This document shows, one piece after another, positions 6,431 through 6,820 of a DNA stretch of 6,820 nt. The notes below the pieces were generated by a model. It was given only the letters and a program-made list of their open reading frames with translations, was not told the DNA's origin and did no database searches. Positions within the stretch are counted from its first letter, which is position 1; each line of letters starts with the position of its first letter. The stretch is taken from positions 1 through 6,820 of the forward strand of contig DATBZS010000024.1 of the NCBI GenBank assembly GCA_036513075.1, given 5' to 3'. Source of the stretch: Bog-756 sp036513075. Lineage in GTDB: Bacteria; Actinomycetota; Acidimicrobiia; Acidimicrobiales; RAAP-2. A program made the translations under genes and the position numbers.

Positions 6431-6448
6431 CGGCGGACCGGTCCGCCG
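6431..6448. repeat. Perfect 18-bp palindrome, candidate operator
   Basis: CGGCGGACCGGTCCGCCG is identical to its reverse complement, with no central spacer. It lies just downstream of the TAAGTT box and 67 bases before the acyltransferase start. A spacer-free palindrome folds poorly as RNA hairpin because the centre must open as a loop, so a dimeric DNA-binding protein site is at least as likely as a terminator. No T-run follows. The overlapping GTCC-GGC-GGAC (6428-6438) offers an alternative small stem. Confidence 0.45.
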
Positions 6449-6505
6449 AGGGGGAGCAGCGGGCAGTGTCGGGGGAGCGACGTCGAAGGGGAGCCGGCCG
6501 GACCC

Positions 6506-6513
6506 GGAAGGGA
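6506..6513 (+). promoter_or_regulatory. Ribosome binding site of the acyltransferase gene
   Basis: GGAAGGGA is the only good purine-rich Shine-Dalgarno-like stretch near this start. From its AAGG core the spacing is 4 bases to the GTG at 6516 and 10 bases to the in-frame GTG at 6522, so either could be used. Confidence 0.5.
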
Positions 6514-6515
6514 CC

Positions 6516-6820
6516 GTGTCCGTGATCGACCTGCCTGACACCGCCGCGTACCCCCACGCCTCCCGGTCGGCTACCGGTACCGAGCGGGTCGTGGCCCTCG
6601 ACGGGGTCCGGGCCGTCGGGCTGCTGCTCATCATAGGATTCCACTTCGGTATCGCCGGGATGACCGGCGGGTTTGTCGGCGTCGACATCTTCTATGTCCT
6701 GTCCGGCTACCTGATCACCGGCCTGCTGCTCGGCGAGTGGGCCAGGGCTGCCCGCATCAAGCTCAGTGCCTTCTGGCTGCGGCGGGCCCGCCGGCTGCTG
6801 CCGGCTCTGTTGGTGGTGCT
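6516..6820 (+). CDS. Acyltransferase 3 family protein (OafA/YrhL type), N-terminal part
   Basis: The gene runs off the window; 101 complete codons are present. After about 22 polar residues it shows the start of an acyltransferase 3 membrane domain: VALDGVRAVG (25-35) followed by FHFG (42-45), which gives the family's R-X10-H pair as Arg32 and His43. Next come GGFVGVDIFYVLSGYLITGLL (51-71) and a cytoplasmic FWLRRARRLLPAL stretch (86-98), both hallmarks of OafA/YrhL proteins. These enzymes move acyl groups, usually acetyl, across the membrane onto sugars of envelope polysaccharides, peptidoglycan or antibiotics. It follows a cluster of glycosyltransferase-like genes, which suggests O-acylation of the same glycan, but it has its own ribosome binding site and probably its own promoter. 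The GTG at 6516 is used here; GTG at 6522 is possible. The frame is open back to 6420, with an in-frame GTG at 6423, but that would translate the palindrome into an unconvincing Arg/Gly-rich extension. Whether a C-terminal SGNH domain follows cannot be seen. Confidence 0.92.
   Translation, partial: MSVIDLPDTAAYPHASRSATGTERVVALDGVRAVGLLLIIGFHFGIAGMTGGFVGVDIFYVLSGYLITGLLLGEWARAARIKLSAFWLRRARRLLPALLVV

Larger units (their letters stand above)
6378..6515. other. Only sizeable intergenic region; transcription boundary between the glycan operon and the acyltransferase gene
   Basis: This 138-bp gap contains, in order, a purine-rich GAGAGGAG with no usable start behind it, the 8-bp-stem hairpin, the TAAGTT box, the 18-bp palindrome and the ribosome binding site of the next gene. 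The order terminator, promoter, operator-like palindrome is coherent and suggests that the acyltransferase is controlled separately from the genes before it. Confidence 0.45.

Noticed and set aside
6374..6538. 54-codon frame starting at a GTGA overlap with the stop at 6377
   Set aside because: The overlap copies the pattern of this operon, but the product is Arg/Gly-rich without any motif, runs through the hairpin and palindrome, and overlaps the acyltransferase start.
1..6820. RNA genes, CRISPR arrays, insertion sequences, integrases or attachment sites
   Set aside because: Nothing resembling tRNA or rRNA, regularly spaced repeats, transposase motifs or long terminal inverted repeats was found in either strand by reading.

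Overview
The window is a fully coding, GC-rich stretch in which every real gene reads on the + strand. Heavy G/C at third codon positions, four GTG starts, TANNNT-type -10 elements and a gene that appears to be translated from a leaderless transcript all point to a high-GC Actinomycetota. An Acidimicrobiia-like lineage is plausible, but this is inference: there is no rRNA or marker gene here to place it.

Layout. (1) Positions 3-386 are the last 127 codons of a gene that starts outside the window. (2) Positions 379-2346 encode a 655-residue polytopic membrane protein whose C-terminal domain is a paralogue of the first fragment; the two genes overlap by 8 bp. (3) After a 28-bp gap with a likely leaderless promoter, 2375-2872 encodes a 165-residue protein of unknown function with one membrane anchor. 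(4) 2869-4362 encodes a 497-residue membrane protein with the features of GT-C glycosyltransferases (loop Asp, YPP, GYAD, KNEG). (5) 4359-6377 encodes a 672-residue full-length paralogue of gene 2. (6) A 138-bp intergenic region holds a terminator-like hairpin, a possible -10 element and a perfect 18-bp palindrome. (7) 6516 to the window end is the start of an OafA/YrhL-type acyltransferase 3 gene.

Genes 3, 4 and 5 are joined by 4-bp GTGA stop/start overlaps and look like one translationally coupled unit. Genes 1 and 2 form an overlapping pair just upstream. The whole set reads as a cell-envelope glycan locus: several multi-membrane proteins that probably use lipid-linked sugars on the outer face of the membrane, one small anchored partner, and an O-acyltransferase. 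The GT-C role of gene 4 and the acyltransferase assignment rest on visible motifs; the enzymatic role of the triplicated family (genes 1, 2, 5) is inference from topology and motif layout.

The points most worth a second look are: the triplicated family with its CGCGD loop and a C-terminal Cys pair; the unknown small protein sitting between these transporters/transferases; a 12-bp perfect hairpin directly upstream of the gene 4 start; and the hairpin, -10 and palindrome arrangement before the acyltransferase. No RNA genes, CRISPR arrays, insertion sequences or integrase/attachment signs were seen.
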